DNA of 64,000 bases from Tolypothrix campylonemoides VB511288 (GCA_000828075.3 JXCB02000002.1:542832-606831), one strand, 5' to 3'. Positions 7,030-15,817 are shown, counted from the first letter of the stretch. Made by a program: numbers and translations. The notes: generated by a model not told the origin, from the letters alone.

Positions 7030-8616
7030 TTAGCTAATGGAAACCTTTAAACTGCTGGGTTGGGCTAAGTTACCTTCCAACACGATGCCCCGCTGATTTG
7101 CGTGTAAATGACGTAATATCTTGTAAATTGGCTCAATTTGGTCTGTTGCACCTGCTTTTTGTGCCACTTCTTCTATAGAAAGAGCAGTTTTTTCTGTTTG
7201 CAAAACGTCCACGACTCGTTTTTGCAACTCAAGAATTGCGGCGGCGGCTTTTTTACCAGCTTCTACGCCTGGTTGATGGTAGGCGTTGATGTTCACTAAG
7301 TTGCCATAAAAACCGACAGCGCGATCATATAAAGCAATTAACGCTCCCACCGTCCTGGCATTGACTTGGGGAATGGTCACAGTAATCGAGTCGCGCAGGT
7401 TTTCATAAAGTGCTTGTCGGGTTCCTTGCAGAAAACCAGACAGATAATCGCCTGCTGTGATTCCGGGTTCAATTTCTGTAGATGGACCGTTTCGGTCTTC
7501 CAAAACTTCAATAAACGTAACAAAGAAATTCGCCACACCCTCGCGCAACTGCTGGACGTAAGCGTGTTGGTCGGTTGAACCTTTGTTGCCATAAACGGCA
7601 ATACCTTGGTGAACGATGTTGCCTTCTAAGTCTTTCTCCTTACCCAAGGATTCCATTACCAGCTGTTGCAAATAGCGGCTGAATAACAGTAAGCTGTCTT
7701 TGTAAGGTAGGACAACCATGTCTTTTTCGCCTCGTCCATTGCCTGCATAGTACCAGGACAAAGCTAACAATGCGGCTGGGTTCTGTTTGATATCAGGGAC
7801 GCGGGTGGCGTCATCCATCTCTTTGGCACCCTGTAGCATACCGAGAATATCGATGCCTTGCAACGCCGCTGGTAACAGCCCCACAGCAGACAACTCTGAG
7901 GTGCGTCCTCCCACCCAGTCGAACATGGGAAATCTTGCTAGCCATCCTTCGGATTTTGCTTGTTCGTCCAGCTTGCTACCTGGCATGGTAATAGCGATCG
8001 CATAATTGGCAAAGTCCAAATTCTGTCCAGCGTAAGCCTTTTTGACTTCAAGCATACCGTTGCGCGGTTCTGGCGTTCCCCCAGACTTGGAGATGACCAA
8101 TACTAAAGTGCTGGCAAGGCGGTTTCTCAGGTGAGTTAAAATGCGGTCAATGCCTGCTGGATCACTATTGTCAATAAAGTGAATCGCCAGTGGGGGGAAA
8201 TCTGGGGCTAAAGCTTCAGCCACAAACTCCGGACCCAACGCAGAACCACCAATCCCAATCGAGATAATATCAGTGAAGCGGTTAGCTTTTGGAGAGTGAA
8301 TTGCACCTGTGTGGATTTTTTCGGCAAATACTTCGATTTGTTCTATGGTGTCTACGATTTCTTGTGTGAGTTCTGGCGTCGGGGCTAAATCGGGATTTCG
8401 CAGCCAATAGTGTCCAACCATGCGGTTTTCATCTGGGTTGGCGATCGCCCCCTTCTCAAGTTCCGCCATATCCGCGAAAGCTTTTTCAAACTTCGGCTGC
8501 AACTTCTCAACGAAGGCATCATCAAACCGCATCCTGCTCACATCAAGGTACAGTCCTAATCCTTCATGGAAATATAACCATTCCTGGTACCGTTGCCAAA
8601 GTGCCGTAGCGTCCAT
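7030..8616 (-). CDS. pgi: Glucose-6-phosphate isomerase
   Basis: 528 residues, the usual cyanobacterial length. It interconverts glucose 6-phosphate and fructose 6-phosphate in the cytoplasm, feeding glycolysis, the oxidative pentose phosphate pathway and glycogen synthesis. Hallmarks in order are [12 protein letters not shown] (118-129), SKSGGTPE for phosphate binding (176-183), FDWVGGRTS (232-240), catalytic E322 in [10 protein letters not shown], and GSTDQH (346-351), the family signature. The ATG at 8616 follows a short spacer, and no other gene is close enough to be in an operon. Nothing looks altered. Confidence 0.96.
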   Translation of the reverse strand: MDATALWQRYQEWLYFHEGLGLYLDVSRMRFDDAFVEKLQPKFEKAFADMAELEKGAIANPDENRMVGHYWLRNPDLAPTPELTQEIVDTIEQIEVFAEKIHTGAIHSPKANRFTDIISIGIGGSALGPEFVAEALAPDFPPLAIHFIDNSDPAGIDRILTHLRNRLASTLVLVISKSGGTPEPRNGMLEVKKAYAGQNLDFANYAIAITMPGSKLDEQAKSEGWLARFPMFDWVGGRTSELSAVGLLPAALQGIDILGMLQGAKEMDDATRVPDIKQNPAALLALSWYYAGNGRGEKDMVVLPYKDSLLLFSRYLQQLVMESLGKEKDLEGNIVHQGIAVYGNKGSTDQHAYVQQLREGVANFFVTFIEVLEDRNGPSTEIEPGITAGDYLSGFLQGTRQALYENLRDSITVTIPQVNARTVGALIALYDRAVGFYGNLVNINAYHQPGVEAGKKAAAAILELQKRVVDVLQTEKTALSIEEVAQKAGATDQIEPIYKILRHLHANQRGIVLEGNLAQPSSLKVSIS

Positions 8617-8776
8617 AGGGAAATCTCAAGTAAAGTGATTTTCATTCAACAAGTTTAAGCCAAGGTGCGGCATTCCCCTGTCTACCTTATACAGTTTTAA
8701 GTGTTTCCCTAATTTTTCACCTTGAGCATCTAGCATAAGTATGACCCTCGCTGACGCTCAAATATTGCCAGCACAA

Positions 8777-8912
8777 CTACATCGGAACAGACTGTCCTGC
8801 TGCAAATACTTGTTTTGCCGTGAGTTGCAAGTTGGGAAAGGTTGAGGAAACAAGTTGGTCGTTATTTTGAAATAACTGTTTTTGATACTCATCCTCTACT
8901 AAAGTACAACCT
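8777..8912 (-). pseudogene. 3' fragment of Uma2 gene split by TnpB element
   Basis: The minus strand reads CTLVEDEYQKQLFQNN...FPNLQLTAKQVFAAGQSVPM then TAG. This matches the usual C-terminus of the Uma2 family (FPNLQLTAEQVF pattern). It lies on the same strand and in the right order with the N-terminal fragment at 10321-10644, on the other side of the TnpB element. The middle of the gene, including the catalytic residues, is missing, so a deletion accompanied or followed the insertion. Confidence 0.75.
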
Positions 8913-8920
8913 ACCCATAA

Positions 8921-9085
8921 TTACTCATTTTTGGGTAGCTTTTCTCTTGCCATACGTTCAATAACATCGCTTAAACTTCCTGCCTGCATTTCCATCTGCT
9001 TTTTTTGTAACCAGTTTATTGCTGTTTCGGTCAAAGTCATTGTAAATCTACGTTTTGATTCTGAATAGATTTTTTTTCTAACCAT
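8921..9085 (-). CDS. Small ribbon-helix-helix-like protein carried by the TnpB element
   Basis: 54 residues: MVRKKIYSESKRRFTMTLTE then TAINWLQKKQMEMQAGSLSDVIERMAREK. A short basic beta-strand-like stretch (RRFTMTL) followed by two helices, the second containing SLSDVIERMA, is the pattern of CopG/Arc-type ribbon-helix-helix repressors. It is transcribed away from tnpB, the two start codons being only 60 bp apart, so it could regulate the shared promoter. The reading frame ends in the left-end hairpin. The assignment rests on fold pattern only. Confidence 0.6.
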   Translation of the reverse strand: MVRKKIYSESKRRFTMTLTETAINWLQKKQMEMQAGSLSDVIERMAREKLPKNE

Positions 9086-9145
9086 GTTGCTCGTTTATAG
9101 TTGTCATATATAATATGAGTATAATAACATTGAAAGGTCGAATCA

Positions 9146-10231
9146 ATGCTTTTAGGTTTCAAAACCGAACTGAAACTGAACAATAAGCAGAGCATAGCGT
9201 TGATGAAACATTGTGGAGTAGCTCGTCATGCCTGGAATTGGGGGCTTGGATTGACCAAGCAGATACTTGACCATAACAAAGCCAATCCTGATTCTAAGAT
9301 TAAGTTTCCTAGCGCTATTGACCTTCACAAATGGTTGGTAGCACTAGTGAAACCTGAAAAGGAATGGTATTACGAGTGCAGCAAGTCTACACCACAACAA
9401 GCGTTAATGGCTTTGCGTGAGGCATGGAAACGCTGCTTTAACAACACTGCTGGAATACCTAAGTTTAAAAAGAAAGGTAAGCGAGATTCTTTCACACTTG
9501 AAGGCACGGTCAAAATCTTAGGCAGCAACAAAATTCAAGTGCCTGTTATTGGTCTTCTCAAAACCTACGAGCGATTACCACAGGTATTGACTAAATCTGC
9601 CACAATTAGCCGTCAAGCCGATAGATGGTTTATTAGCTTCCGATTTGACGTAGAAGAGCAGCAATCAAACAATACAGACGTTGTAGGCGTTGATTTAGGC
9701 GTTAAAGCACTGGCTACTCTCTCAACAGGCGAAGTAGTCCTAGGTGCAAAATCTTACAAAAAATACGAGGCAAAGTTATCCAGAATGCAATGGTTGAACC
9801 GTCATAAAATCATCGGTTCAGCTAACTGGAAAAAAGCACAAATGGCAGTAGCTCGTCTACACAGAAAAATAGCCAATATCCGAAAAGATACGTTGCATAA
9901 GCTTACTACACTACTTGCCAAGAACCACCGCACGATAGTAATTGAAGACCTCAATGTATCCGGTATGATGGCTAATCACAAATTGGCTAAGGCTATCGCT
10001 GACATGAGCTTTTTCGAGTTCCGTAGACAGTTGACTTATAAGTGTGAACTGTATGGTTCCAAGCTGGTAGTTGTTGATAGGTGGTTTCCATCTAGCAAAA
10101 CCTGTTCCAACTGTGGAAACAAAAAATATTCACTCGGATTGAATGAGCGAGTGTTTGAATGTGGTCATTGTGGTTTTACAATTGACCGTGATTTGAACGC
10201 TGCAATGAATTTAAGCAAAGCTGTCAGTTAG
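9146..10231 (+). CDS. tnpB: RNA-guided endonuclease TnpB
   Basis: 361 residues, complete. The RuvC-like catalytic triad is present: D183 (GVDLGVKALAT), E267 (VIEDLNVSGM) and D349 (DRDLNAAMNL). The four Cys of the zinc finger are C320, C323, C339 and C342 (CSNCG...CGHCG). TnpB proteins cleave DNA guided by an RNA read from the element's right end and help the element persist. This copy looks intact and probably active. It lacks the usual adjacent TnpA and is inserted into a Uma2 gene. The start ATG follows AAAGGTCGAATCA, with a weak ribosome site. Confidence 0.93.
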   Translation: MLLGFKTELKLNNKQSIALMKHCGVARHAWNWGLGLTKQILDHNKANPDSKIKFPSAIDLHKWLVALVKPEKEWYYECSKSTPQQALMALREAWKRCFNNTAGIPKFKKKGKRDSFTLEGTVKILGSNKIQVPVIGLLKTYERLPQVLTKSATISRQADRWFISFRFDVEEQQSNNTDVVGVDLGVKALATLSTGEVVLGAKSYKKYEAKLSRMQWLNRHKIIGSANWKKAQMAVARLHRKIANIRKDTLHKLTTLLAKNHRTIVIEDLNVSGMMANHKLAKAIADMSFFEFRRQLTYKCELYGSKLVVVDRWFPSSKTCSNCGNKKYSLGLNERVFECGHCGFTIDRDLNAAMNLSKAVS

Positions 10232-10312
10232 ACAGTGTTAGCCTGTGGACTGGTTAACGCCGACGTTGCCAGATTGAAGCAGGAAGTAACCGAAACCTAA
10301 AGCAATTTGATT
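10150..10312 (+). ncRNA. Putative TnpB guide RNA (omega RNA / reRNA)
   Basis: By analogy with known elements, the guide RNA covers the last part of tnpB and the non-coding right end, and its 3' part would match the flanking DNA. The stretch after the tnpB stop (10232-10312) is G/C-rich and structured, with CTGTGGACTGGTTAACGCC and GAAGCAGGAAGTAACCG. The exact ends cannot be set by eye. Confidence 0.4.
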
Positions 10313-10320
10313 GGTACAAG

Positions 10321-10644
10321 TTATCTAGCAAGCGAAAAGTCCAGTGATGGGTAGCTTTGGGTAGGTGTTATGTAACGGATAAAATAGGTTGCATCCTGGC
10401 GGTCAATTTCTACATTCAGTTTTCGCCCAATAAAGGCGGATACCTGCTCATGTGGTCTTGTTGGTTCCATCTCGATTAATTCACCATCAATTAACTCATA
10501 GCGATCTGCTGAAAGCAGCAGCGCTGAGTGCAAAGCACACGCTCCGCGTTCGCGAAGCGTCTCCAAAGGAGATACGCTATCGCTATCGCCGTAGTAGCTA
10601 ATAAATTCATCAACAGTTAAAAGTTTTGGCGCTGATTGAACCAT
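10321..10644 (-). pseudogene. 5' fragment of split Uma2 gene, with in-frame repeat insertion
   Basis: The first 22 residues (MVQSAPKLLTVDEFISYYGD...) and residues 48-88 (RYELIDGELIEMEP..., IGRKLNVEIDRQDATYFI) match Uma2 N-termini. Between them, residues 23-47 (SVSPLETLRERGACALHS...) come from a palindromic repeat. Similarity stops after ATYFI at about 10378, and the frame ends at 10321. The catalytic Asp/Glu region is absent. The matching C-terminal fragment is at 8777-8912, across the TnpB element. Confidence 0.75.
10504..10578. repeat. 75-bp palindromic repeat inserted in a Uma2 gene
   Basis: It contains CGCTCCGCGTTCGCGAAGCG and AAAGGAGATACGC, motifs of dispersed cyanobacterial palindromic repeats. 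Its length is a multiple of three and it has no stop in the minus-strand frame, so it adds 25 residues to the protein. A related sequence lies at 27236-27306. Confidence 0.65.
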
Positions 10645-10885
10645 TGTGATTGTTCCTGATAATTCTTGCTTACCCAGAGTTTTTGTTTTTAAACTAATTC
10701 TAAGTCAGCAGCAATGCCCAAGTGGTCGCAAGGGTACAAAGTACGGTTTTGCCGGGAATTGCTGGTCGAGAATGACTTTGCACTGAACGTACTCGTAAAT
10801 ATTTATTGATGAAGATGTAGTACAATGTCCCGCGCCAGCTTTGATCAATGCGTAATATCATCTAATAACTTATGACTCATAACTT

Positions 10886-12019
10886 ATGGTTGAATATCTC
10901 ATTTTCTTAACGATTTCTACCTCAATTTTTGCTTTGTTCGGTTTAGGACTGAACTTGCAGTGGGGTTTTACGGGCTTGATTAACTTTGGTCATGTTGCCT
11001 TTATGACGCTGGGCGCATATACCACTGTGTTGTTAACCTTAAAAGGTGTTCCTTTGTTGCTGTCAGCAATCATTGGCGCAGTTGTTGCAGCATTATTGGG
11101 ATTAGTAATTGGTTTCTCGACTTTGCGTTTACGAGAAGATTACCTGGCAATTGTCACCATTGGCGTTGGCGAATTGATTCGTCTTGTGGTGAATAACCAG
11201 GATTTACCTGTGGGTAATGAGTGGAGGTCTGGAGCGTTTGGTGTCCAAAGTTACCCAATACCTTTAGCAACTCTTGTACCCAATTTGTTCATCAAACTTT
11301 TGCTGATTGGGGTGTTGACGCTACTTGCTGGTATAACTTTATGGCAGTTGTGGCGATGGATTGGCGTTTCTCAAGTATCAAAAGTTGCTAAATCACAGAA
11401 GAAAGTAGGTGGCAAGCAAGAATTGATATCACGCCTGGTTATAGGAGTTTTGTTGGCAGTCTTAACAGTGGCTGTTTATATATCTGGTGCGATCGCCTTA
11501 TATAACTACAACCCAATAGCAGGTTTGATGCTGATGTCACTGATAGTATTAGCTTTTGTCTTCTGGCGACTGGAAATTTTAGTGCGATCGCCTTGGGGTC
11601 GAATCCTCAAAGCCATCCGCGAAGATGAAGAGATTCCCAAGGCATTAGGAAAAAACGTCTTTTGGTACAAACTCCAATCGCTGATGCTGGGAGGTGCTGT
11701 TGCAGGTATTGCAGGTGCTTTCATTGCATGGCAGCTTTCCACAATTTATCCAAATAATTTTGAGCCACAGGAAACTTTTAACGCTTGGATTATCGTCATT
11801 TTAGGTGGTTCTGGCAGTAATCTTGGCACAGTCTTAGGCGCGATCATTTACTTTATATATTATGAAGGGACGCGCAATTTAGATAGAATTATCGCTCTAG
11901 ATTCAGACCGTTTAAGTGCATTGCGGATCATGATCATAGGTCTTATCTTGATGATACTCATGATTTGGCGTCCTCAAGGTATTTTAGGGAAAAAGGAGGA
12001 ACTCACCCTTGGCAAATAA
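10886..12019 (+). CDS. livM: Branched-chain/neutral amino-acid ABC transporter permease
   Basis: 377 residues with 8-10 hydrophobic segments. The family hallmarks are LNLQWGFTGLINFGHVAFMTLGAY near the N-terminus, the core STLRLREDYLAIVTIGVGELIRLV, and the EAA-like loop SPWGRILKAIREDEEIPKALGKN before VAGIAGAFIAWQL. This is the LivM-type permease of the HAAT family; cyanobacterial equivalents belong to the Nat neutral amino-acid systems. The ATPase gene overlaps its 3' end by 11 bp, so the two are co-translated. The binding-protein and LivH-type genes are not in the window. A loop with VGGKQELISRL (residues 170-190) is longer than in enteric LivM. Confidence 0.9.
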   Translation: MVEYLIFLTISTSIFALFGLGLNLQWGFTGLINFGHVAFMTLGAYTTVLLTLKGVPLLLSAIIGAVVAALLGLVIGFSTLRLREDYLAIVTIGVGELIRLVVNNQDLPVGNEWRSGAFGVQSYPIPLATLVPNLFIKLLLIGVLTLLAGITLWQLWRWIGVSQVSKVAKSQKKVGGKQELISRLVIGVLLAVLTVAVYISGAIALYNYNPIAGLMLMSLIVLAFVFWRLEILVRSPWGRILKAIREDEEIPKALGKNVFWYKLQSLMLGGAVAGIAGAFIAWQLSTIYPNNFEPQETFNAWIIVILGGSGSNLGTVLGAIIYFIYYEGTRNLDRIIALDSDRLSALRIMIIGLILMILMIWRPQGILGKKEELTLGK

Positions 12020-12794
12020 CGAGTCGTCCCAATTTCCGCTGTTGTCTGCAACAGGGCTTTGCAAAAACTTTGGTGGGATTAAGGCGGTCGATAACGCCGA
12101 AATTCAAGTGCCAAGTGGTAGTATCACTGGCTTGATTGGTCCTAACGGTGCAGGCAAAACGACATTATTTAACTTACTCTCAAACTTCATCCGCCCAGAC
12201 AAAGGACGGGTGACGTTTGACGGCGAACCAATACAGCAGTTACCGCCATACCAAATTGCTCAAATGGGAATGGTTCGTACCTTTCAGGTTGCCCGAACTT
12301 TATCACGCTTGTCGGTGCTGGAAAATATGCTGCTAGCAGCGCAAAAACAAACAGGCGAGAAGTTTTGGCAAGTACAATTCCAACAACACAAAATTGCCCA
12401 GGAACAAAAAGCACTCCGAGAACGGGCGCTGTTTTTGTTGGAATCAGTGGGATTAGCGCACAAAGCATATGATTACGCTGGAGGTTTATCTGGTGGACAG
12501 CGCAAGCTGCTAGAGATGGGAAGGGCGCTGATGACTGAACCCAAATTAATTTTGTTGGATGAACCAGCCGCTGGTGTGAATCCTAGACTGATTGATGAGA
12601 TATGCGATCGCATTATCGCTTGGAACAAAAATGGCATGACATTTCTGATCATTGAGCACAATATGGATGTCATAATGTCATTGTGCAATCAAGTTTGGGT
12701 GCTAGCTGAAGGACGAAATCTTGCCGACGGCACACCAGAAGAAATTCAGCGCAATTCCAAAGTTTTGGAAGCTTATCTGGGGAAATCAGCGTAA
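12009..12794 (+). CDS. livG: Branched-chain/neutral amino-acid ABC transporter ATP-binding protein
   Basis: 261 residues starting at a TTG inside the end of livM (MANNESS...). Walker A is GPNGAGKTT, the signature is LSGGQRKLLEMGRAL, Walker B is LILLDEPAAGVNP, and the H-loop is IIEHNMD. The insert after the Walker A region (IAQMGMVRTFQVARTLSRLSVLENML) is typical of LivG rather than LivF. It supplies energy for amino-acid uptake together with the permease. A partner LivF would be expected elsewhere. The downstream spacer consists of heptanucleotide repeats. Confidence 0.92.
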   Translation: MANNESSQFPLLSATGLCKNFGGIKAVDNAEIQVPSGSITGLIGPNGAGKTTLFNLLSNFIRPDKGRVTFDGEPIQQLPPYQIAQMGMVRTFQVARTLSRLSVLENMLLAAQKQTGEKFWQVQFQQHKIAQEQKALRERALFLLESVGLAHKAYDYAGGLSGGQRKLLEMGRALMTEPKLILLDEPAAGVNPRLIDEICDRIIAWNKNGMTFLIIEHNMDVIMSLCNQVWVLAEGRNLADGTPEEIQRNSKVLEAYLGKSA

Positions 12795-12960
12795 AGGGGA
12801 TTGGGGATTGGGGATTAGGGATTGGGGATTGGGTATTGGTTTGGTAATTGCTGATTGGTAATTGGTAATTCGTGATTGTTAAACTGTACTTTTCTTTCCC
12901 ATTACTCATTACCCATTACCTAGTACCCAATCCCCAGTCGCCAGTCCCTAAACACTATTC
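12795..12960. repeat. Heptanucleotide short tandem repeats (STRR type)
   Basis: Imperfect tandem copies of GGGGATT run from 12797, then TTGGTAATTGCTGATTGG variants, then CCCATTACTCATTACC variants. Such degenerate 7-bp arrays are typical between genes of heterocystous cyanobacteria. No coding potential. Confidence 0.8.
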
Positions 12961-12974
12961 TTGTCTATATTGAT

Positions 12975-13886
12975 ATGGTCACTATGCCAGCTGCTAAAAA
13001 AAGAGTTGGTTTAGCTGTAATAGTCGCCATAACAACGGCGATGAATACTTTTATAGCTGTACCTGCTTTCCCTCAGTCCTCACCCTTGAGGAACTCGCCA
13101 TCGTCCACATATACTCCCAGCGATAATCAGGGCGACAATAACTCTAATATCAGTGCATTAGATGTCGCAAGACCTATCTTAATTGGCGGTGTTGCTGCAC
13201 TTGCCTTGACGACACTTGGTTTGGCAACAGCACTGCTGTCTGGGAAAAATAAAGAACAACTAGAAGAATTACTCAAAAGTACCAGAGAAACAGTCAATGC
13301 GGTCAAGCGATCGCAATCAGCCTTTAATTTCTCTGCTTCCAGACCTCAAACAACAGATGAGGTTCACAGTAGTCTCAGTTCAATAGCGGCGGAACTTATT
13401 GAAAATTATCATACTCAAGCTTTAACTCAGGCTGCGGCACAGTTTTGGTTTAGTGTTTCAGCAGCAACTATTGGGTTTCTCTTTATCATGTATATAGGTT
13501 TTTTTTACTCACTAAGGCGACAACCTCATCTGACGCTGCTGAACACTCTTCCAGGAATAGCTATAGAAGCTGTAGCAGCACTATTTTTTAAGCAAGCTGA
13601 AGAAACAAGAAAGCGAGCGACAGAACTTTATGATCGCTTACGTTTAGATGATAAGCAAACACAAGCTATTACTCTGATAGAATCTATAGAAAATCAAGAG
13701 CTACGAGACTTCGTCAAGGCTCAATGGGCGCTCCAAATTGTGGGATTAGAACCTCAGCCGGTGGATCTTAGTCCTTACTCGTACAAACTGCCGTTGCCTA
13801 ATCACTCAATTTCCGAAAAAGATGAACAAAACAAAACTAGCGTAACACAAAAGGAAAGTCCTAGTACTAGACAGTTTATTCGATAA
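12975..13886 (+). CDS. Hypothetical exported/membrane protein with central helix
   Basis: 303 residues. An N-terminal hydrophobic segment (VGLAVIVAITTAMNTFIAVPAFPQS) looks like a signal peptide with cleavage after AFP-Q or nearby. A membrane segment (ARPILIGGVAALALTTLGLATALLS) lies near 62-88, then a charged helix. A second segment (FWFSVSAATIGFLFIMYIGFFYSL) lies around 155-180. The C-terminal part is helical and charged (KQAEETRKRATELYDRLRLDDKQTQAITLIESIE), possibly a coiled coil. Related membrane proteins occur in Nostocales, but I know no function. A start nine bases downstream (ATGCCAG) is equally possible. Confidence 0.7.
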   Translation: MVTMPAAKKRVGLAVIVAITTAMNTFIAVPAFPQSSPLRNSPSSTYTPSDNQGDNNSNISALDVARPILIGGVAALALTTLGLATALLSGKNKEQLEELLKSTRETVNAVKRSQSAFNFSASRPQTTDEVHSSLSSIAAELIENYHTQALTQAAAQFWFSVSAATIGFLFIMYIGFFYSLRRQPHLTLLNTLPGIAIEAVAALFFKQAEETRKRATELYDRLRLDDKQTQAITLIESIENQELRDFVKAQWALQIVGLEPQPVDLSPYSYKLPLPNHSISEKDEQNKTSVTQKESPSTRQFIR

Positions 13887-13924
13887 AAATCGCTCAGGGA
13901 TTTCCAAGAAATAAATTATCTATC

Positions 13925-14070
13925 TTGTGGGGTGGGCGTCCCCGCCCGCCCAGCTTATAGGAGGGACCAGAAGCCCATCCTACAACAAAACAAAAAGTGG
14001 GATATTTTTTATTCCTGAATACAGCAGGCGGAGCCTTCCTTGGAAGGCATTCCCATGCTCTGCATGGGAA
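13925..14070. repeat. Dispersed palindromic repeats
   Basis: Two familiar cyanobacterial repeat types lie side by side: GGGGTGGGCGTCCCCGCCCG at 13929 with inverted G/C halves, and GCGGAGCCTTCCTTGGAAGG plus the hairpin TTCCCATGCTCTGCATGGGAA near 14031-14070. The 334-bp region between the flanking genes (13887-14220) otherwise holds only STRR-like CCAGTCG repeats at 14185-14215. Confidence 0.65.
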
Positions 14071-14220
14071 CGAGGGTGAATTCTGGGATTGGCGATCGCG
14101 AAGTGGGAATAAGCCCAGTTCCCACTTCCCAATTCAAGAGTTCCAAAGAAACAGGGAGAGCCATTCCTCGTCTTCAATTCCTCCCAGTCGCCAGTCGCCA
14201 GTCGCCAGTACTTAGTACCT

Positions 14221-14856
14221 TCAAGCATCAGCCTGTTTAGCATACCTTTGAGTCAATCCTAAAGCAGATTGAGCAGAGGGGAATCCAGAAGTCGCTCTTT
14301 GCACAGATAATTGATTCACTGTTATCGGTTCAGACTCATATTCTGTGTTGGTAATGACCAATGGTTTGGTAACGGCTTGAGAAATTGTGGTTTCTGTAGT
14401 TTTTGTAGAAACAGGTGCAGAAACAACTGGCGCAACCTGTGTTCGAGCAACTGTATTTACAGCAGCTGTGGTTGCTTGAGCTTTGCTCTCATTTTCCTCC
14501 AAAAACCATTTCAGTTGAGACAGTGTTGGATTAGATGGTGAAAGCTTAAGCGCTTGAATTTGAGAGTCTTTTTCCGCTATCTCCTTTTGGAGAGTGGATA
14601 ACTGCTTTTCTAAGTTGGAATATTGATCTAAGGACTTTTGCAATCCCCACAAAACTGCACCCGCAAGTCCTAGTCCGAGACTGAACACGGCTCCCACTCC
14701 GGGAGAAACAATATCTTTGAGTTCACCATAGAAAATTTCTTGGCTCTCTGTTTGAATCTTCACAGGCTTAGACCCTTGCAGGGCTAAAAGCAACATGAAG
14801 GAAGCAAAGAGTGTACCTGATATCACTACGGTAGGCAGTAAGATTTTTTTGAACAT
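14221..14856 (-). CDS. Hypothetical membrane protein with coiled coil
   Basis: 211 residues. Membrane segment 1 is near 5-28 (LLPTVVISGTLFASFMLLLAL) and segment 2 near 52-70 (VGAVFSLGLGLAGAVLWGL). A clear heptad coiled coil follows at 75-105 (LDQYSNLEKQLSTLQKEIAEKDSQIQAL). The rest is Thr/Ala/Val-rich, low in complexity and probably disordered. I recognise no catalytic motif. It may be a membrane-anchored scaffold, but this is inference. Confidence 0.7.
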   Translation of the reverse strand: MFKKILLPTVVISGTLFASFMLLLALQGSKPVKIQTESQEIFYGELKDIVSPGVGAVFSLGLGLAGAVLWGLQKSLDQYSNLEKQLSTLQKEIAEKDSQIQALKLSPSNPTLSQLKWFLEENESKAQATTAAVNTVARTQVAPVVSAPVSTKTTETTISQAVTKPLVITNTEYESEPITVNQLSVQRATSGFPSAQSALGLTQRYAKQADA

Positions 14857-15211
14857 AATGAAAACCTAGTGGTATCCAGCGTGAAGACAACTTCAGTAAT
14901 CAAAGACCTGCACCCTTAATTAAACACTGTATCTGCACCCTAAACAATTTAAAAATCCCAAGTCAAGGCAATACAATGATGTAAATTATACTTATTTTCT
15001 CATCCAAAGTTAGTAAATGAGTTGAAGACTTGTTTGTATCTTTTTGATGAAGTCTACCAAAAAATTGTAAATTTTTAGTACATTTTCTCTTTTATCACCA
15101 AGAAAATACTGCTTTTATGTATATGAGTTCTTTAGCAGAGGATTTTTGAAGGCTGGGTGATAACACCCAATTGCCTTGACTGGTTGTGAAGCTACTAGTA
15201 ATTACTGCTGT
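14857..15211. other. AT-rich spacer
   Basis: About 355 bp between two minus-strand genes with no convincing gene. It should contain the promoter of the coiled-coil protein gene (14856 downward) and the end of the ArsR transcript. Confidence 0.5.
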
Positions 15212-15778
15212 TTATTCCTGTACTACACGCCAATACACCCCATTTTCCCTTTGTATCAATTGGTAGTTGATTAACTCTCGGCGTAAAGTGGCGTAGTCAG
15301 GATGGTAGCACTTGAGAATTTCATTGACTGTGTGTTCCGAGTACTTCAGATCTACGTCAAATTTGCTTGCCAACCATTTGAGAATCACTAAGCGCTTTTT
15401 GCGGCTGGCGGGAATTTCTTTAAGGCGATCGCCCTCAATATAAGTTTTGAGAACCTTGCTCTCCCACGCTTCAGTATCTACATCCTCAATCAAAGACGCT
15501 ATTTTCTCAGGCGTGAAAATCTCTTTGCGGATGCTTTGCAACGCTTCACTATCCAACTGGTACAAATGAGCATTGCCCTCTGGGCGCATAGTTACCAAAT
15601 TCAGTTCTTTGAGTTTTGCTAAATGATGCGATACAGTTGGCTCCTTAAGTTGTAGTAACGCTGCCAACTCTTCAACGCTACACTCCTGATTTGCCAGGAT
15701 ACCCACAATTTTGAGTCGGCTTTCATCCGCCAACGCTTTAAAAAAACGCAGCAGAATTTTAAACTCCTCATTGTTCAT
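15212..15778 (-). CDS. ArsR-family transcriptional regulator with DUF2087 domain
   Basis: 188 residues. Residues 5-85 form an ArsR/HTH_5 winged helix: LRFFKALADESRLKIVGILANQECSVEELAALL, recognition helix KEPTVSHHLAKLKEL, then the wing MRPEGNAHLYQLD. Residues about 105-180 match DUF2087 (LKEIPASRKKRLVILKWLASKFD...YSEHTVNEILKCYHPDYATLRRELI), a partner domain found on such regulators. No Cys metal-binding motif of classic metal-sensing ArsR is visible, so the signal is unknown. A 12-bp palindrome at 15806-15817 is 28 bp upstream of the start and may be its own operator. Confidence 0.88.
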   Translation of the reverse strand: MNNEEFKILLRFFKALADESRLKIVGILANQECSVEELAALLQLKEPTVSHHLAKLKELNLVTMRPEGNAHLYQLDSEALQSIRKEIFTPEKIASLIEDVDTEAWESKVLKTYIEGDRLKEIPASRKKRLVILKWLASKFDVDLKYSEHTVNEILKCYHPDYATLRRELINYQLIQRENGVYWRVVQE

Positions 15779-15805
15779 CTTTTGTTATGATGTTCTTAGA
15801 TATCG

Positions 15806-15817
15806 ATCTAATTAGAT
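15806..15817. promoter_or_regulatory. Candidate operator palindrome upstream of ArsR-type gene
   Basis: ATCTAATTAGAT is a perfect palindrome next to the overlapping ATATCGAT. Its distance of 28 bp from the start codon suits autoregulation, which is common for ArsR-type repressors. Binding is inferred. Confidence 0.35.

Larger units (their letters stand above)
8913..10312 (+). mobile_element. IS200/IS605-type element with tnpB and a small RHH gene
   Basis: The left boundary is set by the end of the Uma2 fragment near 8912. It begins with a hairpin CTACCCA...TGGGTAG (8911-8938), as is usual for subterminal hairpins of this superfamily. The right boundary is uncertain, somewhere between 10300 and 10377, where the other Uma2 fragment loses family similarity. 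There is no TnpA transposase, so the element would depend on one supplied in trans. It carries tnpB on the plus strand and a divergent 54-codon gene. Confidence 0.65.
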
